Assembly: GCA_038030265.1 (NCBI GenBank)
Contig: CM075943.1
Span: 13,020,001 to 13,084,000 of the forward strand
Origin: Corythucha ciliata
Taxonomy: Eukaryota > Arthropoda > Insecta > Hemiptera > Tingidae
Length of the DNA: 64,000 nucleotides
Reading direction: 5' to 3'
Positions 46,140 through 58,705 of this stretch are shown one piece after another. The notes under the pieces are model-generated. The model did no database searches and was not told the origin of the DNA. It saw nothing but the letters and a program-made list of their open reading frames with translations. The position numbers were made by a program, and so were the translations under genes. Position 1 is the stretch's first letter, and every line of letters starts with the position of its first letter.

Positions 46140-47586
46140 CGGTTCTGGGCTTCGGTCGGCTAAAAATGGTTCAAGGGACTAATCACGGTCTAAAAATTGT
46201 TAAAATGGCTAGTCTCAACAAGAAAACGGATAAATTGACTGGGAAAAATGGCTGGACTATACAGTTTCCGGCCTAAAAATACAGCCAAATTGGCAATTCA
46301 TGGCCTACAAAATAGCCAAACGGGTAACTCACGCCCTAGAAATTGCAAATATGACCACTTAAGGCGTGAAGATTGTTAAACTTACGATTCCCGTTACGGA
46401 ATTGGTTAAATAAGTGACCGATCGCACCCCGAAATTGACTCAACTGGACGATTCGTGTCTCGAAAATATAGTCAAACTGACTATTCACGCCGTAAAAGTT
46501 TCCAAACTGAAGATTTGCGTCTTAATAATTGTTAAACTGACGATTCGCATCTCAAAAATGGCTAAACTCACTAGTCACTCCCTAACATTTTGGCCAAACT
46601 GATAATTTCCCTGAAATATAGCCCAACCGCCCACACCCTAAAAACAGCGAAAATGGCTAAATGCGGACTAAAATGACTAAACTGGCTATTTGTTCCTTGA
46701 AAAATGTTTTACAGACGATCTTCTGCACAAAAAATATAACAAAGCTAGGCATTGAGGCCCTAAAACTGGTAAAACTGATTCTAGGCGGCCTAAAACTGGT
46801 CAAACTGACGATTCGGATCTTCAAAAAGCCACACCTGATGAGTCGAACCATCAATAAAATGGCAAAATCGAACATTCTGGTTCCAAAAATGGCCAAACTG
46901 ACCATTGGCGCGCTTTGAAAAATGACGAAACTGAATATTCGCGCCATAAAAACGCCAAAATTGACAAAAATTTTCGTCTTGGAAATTGTTCAAATATCAC
47001 GCCTCGGAAAAAGCTTCGCTCGGGAAACGATTCGCAGACTTAAATTGACTAATCATAAGCATGCGAGAATAGTCACACAGACAATTTTCTCTCTTTGAAA
47101 CCAACTGGGCGCAATCAAACTCTAAAAATGAATGAAATCACCCTAATATTGGCTCAAAAATCTCGAGAGAATATAAGAATATACGCAAAGTGGCCTATTC
47201 GTGTCTCGAAAATGGTTTTACTGACTATGTGCACCCTAAAAATGGCTAAAATGACGATTCGCGCCTTAAAATTCCAAAACTGGTAACCATTAGCGCTTAA
47301 AAAATTGAAAAACTCGCCATTCGCACCCTAAAAATAGCCCTGAAAACAGTCAACCCGAGCATGAAAGCACTAAAAATGGCCATTCTGGCAATAACTGACC
47401 ATTATTCACGCCCTAAAAACGGCAACAATGCTGTTTAAAACTGCCGAAACCAGACTATTCGTGCCTTAAAAATTACTTTACTGACGACTCGCGCACACAA
47501 AAATGACCCAACTGGCTCTAAAATTGGCAAAATATAGACTATGCGCCCTACAATTGGCTAAAATGACGATTCGCGTGAAAAAGACC

Positions 47587-47593
<7 letters not shown>
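46140..47593 (+). repeat. D-family array, largest block
   Basis: Units AAACTGACGATTCGCATCTC and AAAAATGGCTAAACTG recur at about 30 nt for 1.4 kb. Opposed frames (85 aa plus, 96 aa minus near 46,660-46,950) are repeat products. The block ends in a poly(A) tract. Confidence 0.88.

Positions 47594-47633
<40 letters not shown>
47594..47633 (+). repeat. A40 homopolymer
   Basis: Forty A residues separate the D block from the reverse A block. It could be a poly(A) tail or an expanded A-rich unit. No attached retroelement body was identified. Confidence 0.9.
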
Positions 47634-47635
<2 letters not shown>

Positions 47636-47689
47636 CTACACTCTGATACCTTCAGTTGCTGCCCTTAGGCGGTAAAATGTGCAGTACCT

Positions 47690-50600
47690 GGGGGCAAATA
47701 AGCGGCTAAAAATTGGTGGGGGGGGGGGGTAAAATACTGATTTTCGAGGCTATACTTTCGAAATAGCACTTATTCGTTGATAAATATTGAGAAAATTCAC
47801 GGTATTTCGATGCAACTTCAAGAAGAAAAAAAATTCACTCATTCGCGGTACGTGGAGAGGCCCTCTTGACGGCTAAAATTTAGAAAAAAACAAGCTTCTG
47901 CTGATCATGTGCATGTCAGCGGCTGAAAAGTAGAAAAAACGCGAATTCACGGCTAAAAAAGAAACAACAAAACAACAAAAAATAATAATTAGCAGAAAAG
48001 TGGAAAAAAAACGCTAAATTATGAAAAAGTGCTAATGGGTAAAGCTGATCTTTAAGAGCTGAAAATTGCAAATCTGCGGCTAAACGTTTGAAAAAGCGCT
48101 AATTCGCGGCTCAAATTGAGAAAAAGCGACAATTTGCGGTTTCTACGTGACAAACGTTGCTAAAATCGAGAAATAGCGCTAATTCCTGGCAAAAAATAAA
48201 CAAACGTAAAGTGCTAATTCTAAAATTAAGAAGAGTCTTATCGAAAATTAATAAAAAATAAACTCACCGCCAAGAAAAAGCTCTCATTCACGGTAAAAAT
48301 TGGAGAAAAGCCCTTCATTTGATGTTAAAACTAAGAAAAAACGATAATTGGCGGTTTCTAGAGGCAAAAGCGTCTAAAACCGAGAAAATTGCTTAATTAA
48401 TAGCAAAAATTAGGAGGGGGGAAACATGCTAATTCACGGCTAACTTTATGAAAAACGTAAATTCACAGAGAAAAGGAGCTAACTCGCTGATGAAAATAGG
48501 GGATGAAGGGTCGCTAATTCGTGGTTTCTGGAGAAAAATTCAGCTAAAACCAAGATTAAGGCCTAATCCGCCCTGTGAGGCTATATTTCGCGGGTTGAAT
48601 GGATAAAAGTGCGAATTCGAGGGTAAAATGGAGAAAATCGTGAATTTGCGGCTGATGTGAAAAAAAAGCTCTCATTCACATAAAAAAAAATTGATAAAAT
48701 TCGTTAATTTACTGTTAAAACGCGCGGCAAAAATGCAGAGCCAATTCACGGATTCTGGTGGCAAAAGCGGCTAAAATCGAGAATTCCTAATTCCTGGCCA
48801 AAATTTGGGGAGAAAAACTGTTAATTTACGGCTAAAGATTTTAAAAAAACTTGAATTCGCAGAGCAAAATATGTAATTCGCTTTAAAAATTGAGAAAATG
48901 AGCTAACTTGCTGCTGAAATCATGCGATTCGTGGTTTCTGGATGAACAATCAGCTAAAATCAAGATTATGGCCTAATTCGCAGTGTAAATAAGGCTTTAA
49001 TTCGCGGGTTGAATGGATAAAACGGTGAATTCATGGATCAAATGAATACAAACGTGAATTCGCGGCTAAAATTAAGAAAAACGCAAATTCGCGGCCGATG
49101 TTGAGAAAAAGCTCTCATTCACATAAAATAACATGGACAAGTAAAATTAGAGAAAAGGCGTTAATTTGCGGTTAAAACTGGAAAAAAGCGCTAATTCACG
49201 GCTAAAATTGAGAAAAACGATAATTCGCGGCTACAGAATAGAAAAAGCTGTAACTCACGGATAGAATTGAGACAAAAAAACTAATTCCCTGTTACAGATA
49301 TGAGAAAAAAAGCCTAGTCGCTGTTTCTGGAGACATAAGTATAGCTAAAATCCAGAAAAAGCGCTAATTATGGGTAAAAAAAAAAACAAACAAACAAAAA
49401 GTGCATATTCGCACCGTTAAACTTAAGAAAAACAAAAATTTTCTGCTGATGTAGAGAAAAAGCTTTCATACACGAATAACATTTGGGAAAAAGCGCTAAT
49501 TCGCGGCTAAAATTCAGGAAAATCGCTGATTCCTGACAAAAAATAGAGGGAAACCTGCTGATTCACGGCTAAAATTAAGAAAAAACTTAAATTATTGGAT
49601 AAAGCAGAGAAAAAGAGCTGACATTCTGCCGAAATTATGAGAGAAAAGGGTCCCGAGAAAAATTCGGCTAAAATCAAGGTTAAGGTACAATAAAGCTTTA
49701 ATTCGCGGGTTGAATAGCGAAAGGGACAAATTCGATGTAAAAATATAATAGAAAACGAAAATTCATGGCTAATTCGAAGCTAGGACGGATAAAAACGCTA
49801 TAATTCGCGGCTAAAATTGAGAAAAATTACTAATTCGTGGATAAAGTTGAGAAAGAACACTCACTCCCAAGCTGAGAAAACGATAATTGAGGCAATTTCG
49901 TGGGTTGTATAGAGAAAAGGCACCGAATCGCGGCTGAAAATTTAATGAAAGTGCTGATTACCAGCTATAAAATGGAGAAAACCGCAGATTTGAGATAAAC
50001 TTAAGGAAAAGCGCTATAATTCGCATCTGACGCTCATTCTCAAGCAGCTTAAATTAAGAAAAGACCAATACGCAGTATCCGGAGGCAAGATCGTCTAAAA
50101 TCGATAAAATGCGCTAGTTCCTGGGGGGAAAAACTGGCTAATTCAAGGATAAAATTAAGAAAAACGTGAATTCACGGCTAAATCAGAGGAAAAGCTGTAA
50201 TACAGGAATAAACGGCACCATATTACGGTTGAAATTGAGAGAAAAAGAGCTAACTCGCGGATAATATATTCGGATAAAGGCCGATAATTCGTAGTTTCAA
50301 GAGGAAATTTCAGCTAAAATGAACATTGAGACGATCATTGCCCAAGGTGAAAAACAACTGCTAATACGAGACAAAAAATTGAAGAAAAACGTAATTTCGC
50401 GGCTAAAATAGTAAAATAGCTCTAATTTGTTGGTAAAGTTGCGATAAAGGGGGTAATTCGCGTGCGGGGGGAAAAGGCCTAATTCGCGGCTAAAATTGAT
50501 AAAAATCCCTCATTCGCAGTGAACGTTTATAAGAAACGCTTATTGGAAGCTGAAACGTGCGAATTCACGGCTAAAATTGAGAGAAATCTAATTCACGGTC

Positions 50601-50965
50601 AAAATTGGGGGAAAATCGCTTATTCCCGGATAAAATTGAGAAAGAGCGCTTACTTACGGCTAAAATTGAGAAAAAATGTTAGTAAAATTCGCGTTGAGGC
50701 AATTTTGACTATATGTCAAAATAAAGCGCTAATTCACGGCTAAAATTGGGGAAAACGGTAATTAGCGGCCAAAATGGATAAAAAGCACTGGTGCAAAGAG
50801 CGTGAAGAAGCGATATTTAGCGGTTGAAATTGAATAAACCGCTAATGAGTGGCTAAAATCGAGAAAATTCGGTAAGTCTGGGTTAAAATTTCGAAAATCG
50901 TTAATTCGAGGGTAAATACAAAAATTAGGGAGGGAGTCACGCGATTTGCTAAGCGTTTTGAGCGT
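47690..50965 (-). repeat. A-family array (reverse), largest block, 3.3 kb
   Basis: Reverse units (GCTAATTCGCGGCTAAAATT, GAGAAAAACG) run for 3.3 kb. Longer phrases recur, for example GCTTTAATTCGCGGGTTGAA at about 49,005 and 49,693 and a CTATATTTCGCGGGTTGAAT version at about 48,580. Phrases ending in TTTCTGGAG recur in the same way. The array therefore has a higher-order structure and did not grow unit by unit only. Confidence 0.9.
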
Positions 50966-51099
50966 TTATAGCAAAAAACACCTGTAGTGTTCTACTGGGC
51001 ATTTTCGAGGAAAATCGGACGCCCGCTACAATCGCTAAAGCACCCGCTCTGAATGCTAAAATCGTACGGGTCTCGCCTCACGTATAGGACACGGTGAAA

Positions 51100-51325
51100 G
51101 GGGGCTCATAATAGAGATTTCAGCCCTAGGCCCAAATTGGTGTAGATACACTTCCAAAGAATGGGTGAAACGAAAATTCTCGCCCTGTGAAATGGCTTGA
51201 ATGGACATTCGCGTCTTATAAAATTGAACAAAACTAACTATTCGCGCCTTCAACATGCCTATACAGAAAATTTGTGCCCTGAAAATGGCAAAACTGACCA
51301 AAGTAAAGTTTAAAAAAGGGGTCTG
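51100..51325 (+). repeat. Terminal module and short D-family block
   Basis: GAGATTTCAGCCCTAGGCCC followed by TTGGTGTAGATACAC matches the module at 37,188-37,240. D units (TGAAATGGCTTGAATGGACA, AAAATGGCAAAACTGACC) follow to about 51,320. Confidence 0.65.
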
Positions 51326-53695
51326 GGACATACTATTTCGTTCTAATCAAGAAAGACGACGAGAAAACCCCACTGGAGGGTTGGAAGACAGTTGGAATCC
51401 TGATGAAGGAATAAAATTTTTTTCCGATAGCTCGATTAAAACTTCATCGTTGACGTGTTTTGCCCAATTCCCGTACCTACAGATTCCTTAATGGCTGAGA
51501 TTTTGTATCTAAGCATCTCCTGGGAACATTTTTGACTCGCTACACAGTCAACAGTGACTAAATCGCCAGGTTTGTGGTTAGCGGGGGGCTCTCTTTCTCT
51601 CTTCGAAGGAAAGTCCATCACCCGCTATCTTTCCTCAAGGACTAGAACCGCGACCGCAGCGATGATATTGTGTGGTGGATTAAGGGTGAAGGGGTTAAGT
51701 GGGGTGGGGGGAGAAGGTGTACACGAGAGAAATAACAAGAGGCCAAGATCACGTTGTCCTTGGCGGGAATGTGAAGAGGACAAGGGACTCCCTTGTTGTG
51801 TGTAGAAGAATTTCGATTTTGATCGCTTAAGAAAAGTTCGTCGACCTTCCAGAGAGAGAGAGAGAGAGTGAGGAAAAAGTCATCTGATACACTGTCTTTT
51901 TAAAGTTTTTAAAGAGACGGGAGGGGGATTATTTAAGAGTTTTCCCAGTAGTGTCGTAAATTTTTCAAACCATTCCCCCAAACCTTGTTCAGTCCTCCAA
52001 ACCTCTTTTAAAGCCACCAAAAGAAATAAGTTGCGCGTACAAAGAAAATTAGAATGGTGGAAATAAAGGGAAAAGTGGAAAACACGGATAAACCTTTGAT
52101 CACTCAAGCTCAAAATAACTGAGCGGATGTGAAGGCAGGGGTTGGGGAGGTGTGAATGGATGGCGGTGGAGGGGTTTTGCGACATATCCTTTAAGGAGTT
52201 TTTAGCAAAACAGGATACTCTGGAAGGCGAGAAAAAGAGAATGACCGTGGCCTGGAGTGAAAAGTGTACAGAGAGCGAACAAAAAGGCTTTCAAGGTTAC
52301 TGAAGAATGGTTCAGTAACCGGAAATAATGGAAGATGTTGTTTTTTTTAAACAACTTGTTTCTAGGAAAGTCCCCCCAAAAAACTAAAGTTAGGGGCAAG
52401 GGGTACATTTTTAATTCGCCAATTTTGACAGACAAAACCACGCTCTCAAGAAATCAGTACGTTAAAAAAAAAATGGACACAAAGAATGGAAGTGGAAGCG
52501 AACTCATTCACACATCGCCGGTCTCATAACGGGATCTTTCATAGCTGAAGTGAGGGCGAAAGACTTGAAAGATCCCAAGTCAACATTATTTTCTACGGAT
52601 GATGACAGATAAAAAAATTATACAAAAGTCTTGACTTCTTTATGGATGAAAGAGTCTGGCCCGTGGGCTGGCATATCGTGTTATTCATGTCCAAATCCTT
52701 GAGACTTGACTATTGCGAAAACGTACCCTTTCTTTTTCTCATTCGTGCAAAAAAAGTAATATCTCCATCGAGAGAGACCCGGTTTACAAAGTACAAAAAG
52801 AAATTGAGGACTTTTTTTTTTTTTTTTTCAGAGGAAACGTTATTTGAGACAGAGCACAGGGCGTGACCGACCTTCCAACAGATAAGTGCAAGGTGAGCTG
52901 TGGAAGGACAGCCGCTTTTACTACCTGTGTGAACGATGTTGAGGTTGGGGGAGGGGGTGCTGACAAAAGCCGTTTGGTTCTTCTACCTGTGAGGACCACC
53001 CCGTTTCCAAAAAAAGGTAGAACCCCCCCCCCCCCAAAAAAAGTATTGCCCATAATACGAGGAACTCACCCCTTTTCAACTGATTGGGAAGGAGAGAGTG
53101 TGCAAGCCTTGCAAGGGCTGAATTTTCAGTCAGTTTCATGTGAACTGAATAAAGGTCTTTAGTCTTTCAGAAAGGTCCTCTCCCCTTGTGTACATAACTT
53201 TCACACTTTTAACAAGAGCCCCCCTCACCCTTACAACCGCCCCGTCGGCCGACCATACTGTTCCATCTTTAAGTTAGTGAAAACCGTTTTCCACCCCATA
53301 GTTTGATGGTGGGCTGAGTAAAAGTTATCTTATACTTGGGAAACTCAAGGCAAACTATCCAGAGTGAAGGGGAGGGGTGGTGAGGGAGGTTCAATTTGAC
53401 AGACCGGAAAGGATCGTATCGTAGGGTGAGGCTCTTTGAAGAGAAAAGAGATAGTGATTGAAAGACACTGGGATTCTTTGTATCATTAGTCACACGAATC
53501 AAAGGAATAAAAGTTTACTGGCCGCATTGTCGATGTGATGAGGTAAAGTGAGTATTCAATTCTAGAAAATAGGCTGCAATAGTCATTTTACAGATCAGAT
53601 AGTATAGAAAGCTTCCCGAAAATAAGTTGTCAATGTCCGTTAGTTCCTGCAGGGGCGAATACACAATTTGACCGGCCGGAGGCACAATATACATA
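51326..53695. other. Low-repeat DNA, no gene recognised
   Basis: This is a 2.4-kb island with a GA microsatellite (51,850-51,868), a small hairpin near 52,293-52,318 (GGTTACTGAA/TTCAGTAACC) and C11 and T20 runs. The minus-strand 61-aa frame at 51,436-51,621 and a splice-like T20-CAG … AAG/GTGAGC segment at 52,811-52,892 were examined and are not supported as exons. Confidence 0.5.
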
Positions 53696-53697
53696 TG

Positions 53698-53990
53698 TGC
53701 AGGGTGATTCAGGAGGCATGTGAGAAACTTGCACTGGTGACAGTGCGTACCTTGACGCACAAAAATGTCATGTATACGCATGGCCGAAAATGCTTTGGTT
53801 CCGAGCTATGAGCATTTTCCTACTTTTTTCTAGTTTCATTACTTTTTACGGTATTTTTCGTGTTCACGGCTCACCGTCGGTGGTTATAGACAAAGTGGAT
53901 TCGGCAAGAAGACAAAATCCTGTTCCTGAAACCACCAGAAAATGTCGCTTGCGCGTGACTATTTCAGCCATGTGAGCTATGATTTTCTCG
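53698..53990 (+). mobile_element. Possible transposon end (GCAGGGTGATTCAGGAGG)
   Basis: GCAGGGTGATTCAGGAGGCA begins a segment containing AAAATGCTTTGGTTCCGAGC, phrases that I associate with dispersed arthropod elements. No second terminus was found. A 61-aa frame (53,790-53,975) with a hydrophobic start lies within it and is not credible as a gene. Confidence 0.35.
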
Positions 53991-53999
53991 ATACAACTT

Positions 54000-54110
54000 C
54001 CAGGCCCATAATGGAGAAAAAACGCTAATTTGCGGTTCACCGAGGACGTATACATGGCTATAATTGAGATAAAGCGCTCATTCGTGGCTAAGATCCAAAA
54101 AAATGGCTCA
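54000..54110 (-). repeat. A-family remnant
   Basis: Three to four reverse A units (AGAAAAAACGCTAATTTGCG, ATTGAGATAAAGCGCTCATT) precede the G minisatellite, the mirror image of the G-to-A junction at about 870. Confidence 0.8.
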
Positions 54111-54114
54111 AAGC

Positions 54115-55370
54115 ATTATTGTAATTGGGGCTTTGCTGTGGTTGGGGCTTCGCTGTGGTTGCTATTTGCGGCCAATGTTGGTAAAAAAAAAAGATATACA
54201 ATTGAGATAATCTTTAGTTTATGTTGGTCCTAGGGAGGCTACAAGGGAGAGGTTGGAGCTGCAAAAAGGTTGGAGCTTTGCTGTGGTTTGGAGCCTTGCT
54301 GTGGTTTGGAGCTTTGCTGTGGTTTGGAGCTTTGCTATGGTTTGGAGCTTTGCTGTGGTTGGGAGCTTTGCTGAGGTTTGGAGCTTTGCTGTGGTTTGGA
54401 GCTTTCCTGCGGTTGGGGCTTAGCTGTGGTTGGAGCTACACTGTGGTTTGGAGCTTTGCTGTGGTTTGGAGCTTTGCTGTGGTTTGGAGCTTTGCTGTGG
54501 TTGGGGCTTTGCTGTGGTTTGGAGCTTTGCTGTGGTTTGGAGCTTTGCTGTGGTTTGGAGCTTTGCTGTGGTTGGGAGCTTTGCTGAGGTTTGGAGCTTT
54601 GCTGTGGTTTGGAGCTTTCCTGCGGTTGGGGCTTAGCTGTGGTTGGAGCTACACTGTGGTTTGGAGTTTTGCTGTGGTTTGGAGCTATGCTGTGGTTTGG
54701 AGCTTTGCTGTGGTTTGGAGCTTTGCTGTGGTTTGGAGCTTTGCCGTGGTTTGGAGCTTTGCTAAGGTTTGGAGCTTTGTTGTGGTTTGGAGCTTTCCTG
54801 CGGTTGGGGCTTAGCTGTGGTTGGAGCTACACTGTGGTTGGGAGCTTTGCTGAGGTTTGGAGCTTTGCTGTGGTTTGGAGCTTTCCTGCGGTTGGGGCTT
54901 AGCTGTGGTTGGAGCTACACTGTGGTTTGGAGCTTTGCTGTGGTTTGGAGCTTTGCTGTGGTTTGGAGCTTTGCTGTGGTTTGGAGCTTTGCTGTGGTTG
55001 GGGCTTTGCTGTGGTTTGGAGCTTTGCTGTGGTTTGGAGCTTTGCTGTGGTTGGGGCTTTGCTGTGGTTTGGAGCTTTGCTGTGGTTTGGAGCTTTGCTG
55101 TGGTTGGGAGCTTTGCTGAGGTTTGGAGCTTTGCTGTGGTTTGGAGCTTTGCTGTGGTTTGGAGCTTTGCTGTGGTTTGGAGCTTTGCTAAGGTTTGGAG
55201 CTTTGCTGTGGTTTGGAGCTTCGATGTGGTTTGGAGCTTTGCTGTGGTTGGGGCTTTGCTGTGGTTTGGAGCTTTGCTGTGGTTGGGGCATTGTTGTGGT
55301 TGAAGCTACACTGTGGTTTGGAGCTTTCTTGTGGTTTGGAGCTTTACTGTTTTTTGGGGATTTGCCCGTT
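54115..55370 (-). repeat. G minisatellite (reverse), 18-19-nt unit with higher-order structure
   Basis: About sixty units of GCTTTGCTGTGGTTTGGA fill 1.2 kb. A composite variant (GCTTTCCTGCGGTTGGGGCT followed by TAGCTGTGGTTGGAGCTACA) recurs at about 54,401, 54,613, 54,792 and 54,880, so blocks of several units were copied together. All frames here, up to 197 aa plus strand and 130 aa minus strand, are repeat translations. Confidence 0.95.
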
Positions 55371-58300
55371 CTTCCAATTTACCGAACTGCTCGAAGTGCC
55401 CAGTTCAAAAACTAGTACCTTCGCCAATTTTACCGAATCGTAAAAAACACTGAAAAATTAGATTCCCAACAGTTTTTCTATAACGTAAAACTTGGCTTTT
55501 AAATTATGAATGGACTGCTTTCGCTAAAGCGACAGATCTCTTCACTGTGGTCTGCACGCCGAGTATGCGCTCAACATGCATGACCTCACTAGCGTTTCGA
55601 AAAATGTGTTGCAGCGAGGGGGGGTGGGTGGAGGAATGGCCTCTACAAAATGCCGCCCTGGACAAAAATATAAAGGTCGCCGGGTACCAATTAGTTCCGT
55701 GGCCCTGTTAAATGAATGTTTGGGAGACGCGAACGAGTTATTATGATGGATCCAGTTTTTCTGTTCAGACTCCATGATTGACGGAGATGGGAAGTTTGAT
55801 AATGAAGATTTTAGTACTAGCAAGCACTTAGCATTCTTCAATTCAGGTATTTTCAAAGCCTGCGGTTGTTTCCATAGTTCTCTATAGGAAGTATCAGCTC
55901 GTGTTTGTAATCATGTTGGCTGATGGCGCTGTCGGGGGGGTCACTTTTACGATCCTTTCCACATCCCCCTGTATGTTTCTAAGAATAAAAGTAAGCAGGA
56001 AATGATTGATTACGTTTGGGGGAAGACATAGTCGACGGGGGGCGACGCACTGGCTAAATCTAGTGAATGGACTCGTTATACACAGTTCGAAAATGATGAG
56101 TAGAGATATTCCATTCAGTCTGGTGCATCGATGTAGGTTAAATCCTATATGATGTATGTATATGCTATATGCGATAGGCCAAGGAGGGTGTTGTGTATAC
56201 CTTTCAGAGCCGCGTGTATCGTCGAACTGTACCCCTCCTCCACCACAACACTATTCCACGGGTTTAGGTTCAAGGACGAATCGTGGTGAGGTGATTTGTT
56301 TTTTTACCTCTGCATTCAACCAATTTTTTCTCCCTCACATAGGAAGATCCGCCTTGAGCTATTAATGCTGTGTATTTTGACTTAATTCTGAATCGAAACG
56401 AGAAGGGAGAAGCAACCTGACCCCGACAATTTTTTTTTTTTTAACTAAAACTTTGAACTTTTACGCTAGAAGAGAAAATAAAACAATCAGAAAACCAATA
56501 AATTCAATTGAAAAATTAACTCAATCATTACGCGGGAGCTATTTTATATTGAATCTTCGACAATTTTTTTTTTTTAATTTCTTAGAGCAAAAGCCGGGCA
56601 CAGAGACCTTGGTGACTGGTTTCCTCCAGCTTGAAAGCAGAGATTTAGCGGCCCGTGTTTGAGGAATTGGGGAGTCTTAAAAGTTATTAGGAAATATCTC
56701 CACACGTTTTGGCACAGATTTCTCTCCTTACCCCCCCCCCCACCGTACTACTTATTGATGCGGCTTTATCTAACATATTTAATCACACAAAAAATGGATC
56801 CCTCAATTACATTTTAATTTCAAACACTCTATATTTTCTCCAATTGAGAAATAAATACACAGACAATTAAACAAGAGTAATTATGATTGTTGAGATAAGA
56901 GCAAAACAATTACAATTACAGAGGAAACATTAAAACTGATAATTGATAATGCAAGCGCAATCGTGTGTCATTATAATGATAAAACCAGTAACGTTCAGCG
57001 AAATACGTACAATAAATAATATTTTTAAGACGTTAGCAAGACATTTCTTGGAATTCGGCGTATGTAATCTTGACGCGTTTCCACGCCAGAATATAATTAT
57101 TCCTCCCTTCGCCCCTTCACCACGATATTCAAGATCAAACGAATAATTTGATCTATCGAGACCTCAACACCGCAATTTTTTACCAAATTCCGGAATTTGT
57201 CTTCCCATAATAAGCTAAAGAGGACGTCATAAAAGGCAAAAAATAACGTGTGCACTATTGAATGCACGAGGGTCTATAACGGCATTCTTCTGATTTTTTT
57301 AAAATTTGCATTGCGTACAAAATAACGGTTAGGACTAATTGAAGTTTTGTCTTTGTTGAATACTCACCGATAGGGCAGGAGGGGGAAAAGAGGATTTTTT
57401 GAAAGATGACATTGGTCGAAAAATCACTTCACTTTTAACTGGGCGAACAAAACCATGAGGAGGGCAATAGAAAACTAATTTAAAAACTAAAGAAAAAAAT
57501 ACACACACAAAAAAAAAACTACAAACAAACAAATAAATTATAAGGGACTCAAAATCACTAGTAAACCAGCGTGAATTAATCAAAAAATTAAACTCTTTTT
57601 GACGCGATTAAAACAAAAAAAAAAGCCCGCAACCGAAAAATCCAGGACAGTCGCACACCCGTTACCGACTTCCACTTGGAGTCTACTGAACTAAAAATGT
57701 GTTTTTCTGGGAGAAGACCACGAATCCTGGCGCGGGACAGCGGGAGTAAAATGGGAAAACGTGGAAGCGAGAGAGGCAAAAACAGTGAGTGAGAGAGTGA
57801 GTTGGGTGGGAGTGTGGCGTGGAGCGAACGAGAGAAGGTGCCGCGTAGTCGAGGCTACGCTATAAGCCGAAGGTAGTGTAGTGAGAGAGAGATGAAGTGA
57901 GAGAGAGTGAGGATGCATTCGGCAGAATAGACCGACGAAGATGCCTCTCTCCTGTCACGATGGACCCTCGCGAAAGGAGGCGGAGGAACTGGCGGTGGTT
58001 GGGTACTGTGGTGGGCTTCTTTTGCCCCCAGTACTTCCTCACTGCTCCAACATGCCTCTACCGCCCCATCTGAGACCACTTTTTTTCTTCTTCTTCTTTT
58101 TATTCTTCTCTCAAACGCCCATCCTCCTCTGGACCCGTTCTCAATATAATCCTCGGCATCAACCCCCGCCCCTCCGTCCCACTAGTCACAGTCACACTCA
58201 TTCACCGTCTCGCATCAGGAGACAGACATGGAACCCCCTTTCCCCTCACCAGCCGTCATTCCACTTTATATCATGTTCAGGTCAGGTCTGTTCTCCTCTT

Positions 58301-58600
58301 GATTGAGAGAGGAACTTCAAGTATATGTGCGGCGGCGCCTGCATGGTTCAATTGAAATTGAGTACTTTACGATGGACACACACTATGCCCAGGCGATCAA
58401 ATACAATGCCTAACTGTGGGTAGAAATGCTTTGATTCATCGTTTCAACGTAATAAAGAGCAATTTGCGTCTCCCACAAATACAAAAAAAAAAGATAATAA
58501 TGATAATAATAATAAGACCTGCTTTAAAAGCCGATATTATTTATCGTTCAAAAAAAGGTGATTTTGACGCTTGATGTAAGGGAGCTTTCACACTTGACAT
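55371..58600. other. Low-repeat DNA with a GA-rich, CpG-containing patch
   Basis: No array or recognisable gene is visible. Around 57,760-57,920 the plus strand is rich in GAGAG/GAGTGAG motifs and contains CpG-rich pieces (GGTGCCGCGTAGTCGAGG), which is unlike its neighbours. The minus-strand convertase gene would need a promoter at higher coordinates, but no link is shown. C/G runs occur near 55,617, 55,935 and 56,731. Confidence 0.45.
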
Positions 58601-58680
58601 TCCGGTATCGGACAGTGGCGTGCCCAAAGACTTTTTCTTGGGAGGGGTTTTCATATTAAAAAATGATACATAAAATAGTA
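58579..58680 (+). mobile_element. DNA-transposon termini remnants upstream of the LINE
   Basis: GGGAGCTTTCACACTTGACA (58,580) resembles the end of the short MITE at 27.3 kb, and CAGTGGCGTGCCCAAAGAC (58,613) resembles a hAT-type end. Partners for either were not found. Confidence 0.4.
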
Positions 58681-58705
58681 GGCCCAGTCGGTAGTAGAGT
58701 GTGGG

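Noticed and set aside
51436..51621. Minus-strand 61-aa frame with PGDLVTVDCVASQKC, reminiscent of an immunoglobulin-fold strand
   Set aside because: Too short, with no flanking splice sites of good quality and no continuation. The similarity is not beyond chance.
52811..52892. T20-CAG followed by a 60-nt segment ending AAG/GTGAGC, looking like a small plus-strand exon
   Set aside because: All three frames contain stop codons, and no neighbouring exon is seen. The T run makes acceptor-like patterns frequent in this DNA.
53790..53975. Small ORF with a signal-peptide-like start
   Set aside because: It lies within a transposon-like segment and has no conserved feature. The hydrophobic start comes from a T-rich stretch.
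54221..55415. Long plus-strand open frames (up to 197 aa) rich in W, F, A, L, G and C, and a 130-aa minus frame rich in K, P, Q, S, N
   Set aside because: They are translations of the 18-19-nt G minisatellite in several frames. They have no start context or non-repeat part, and the periodicity follows the DNA unit.
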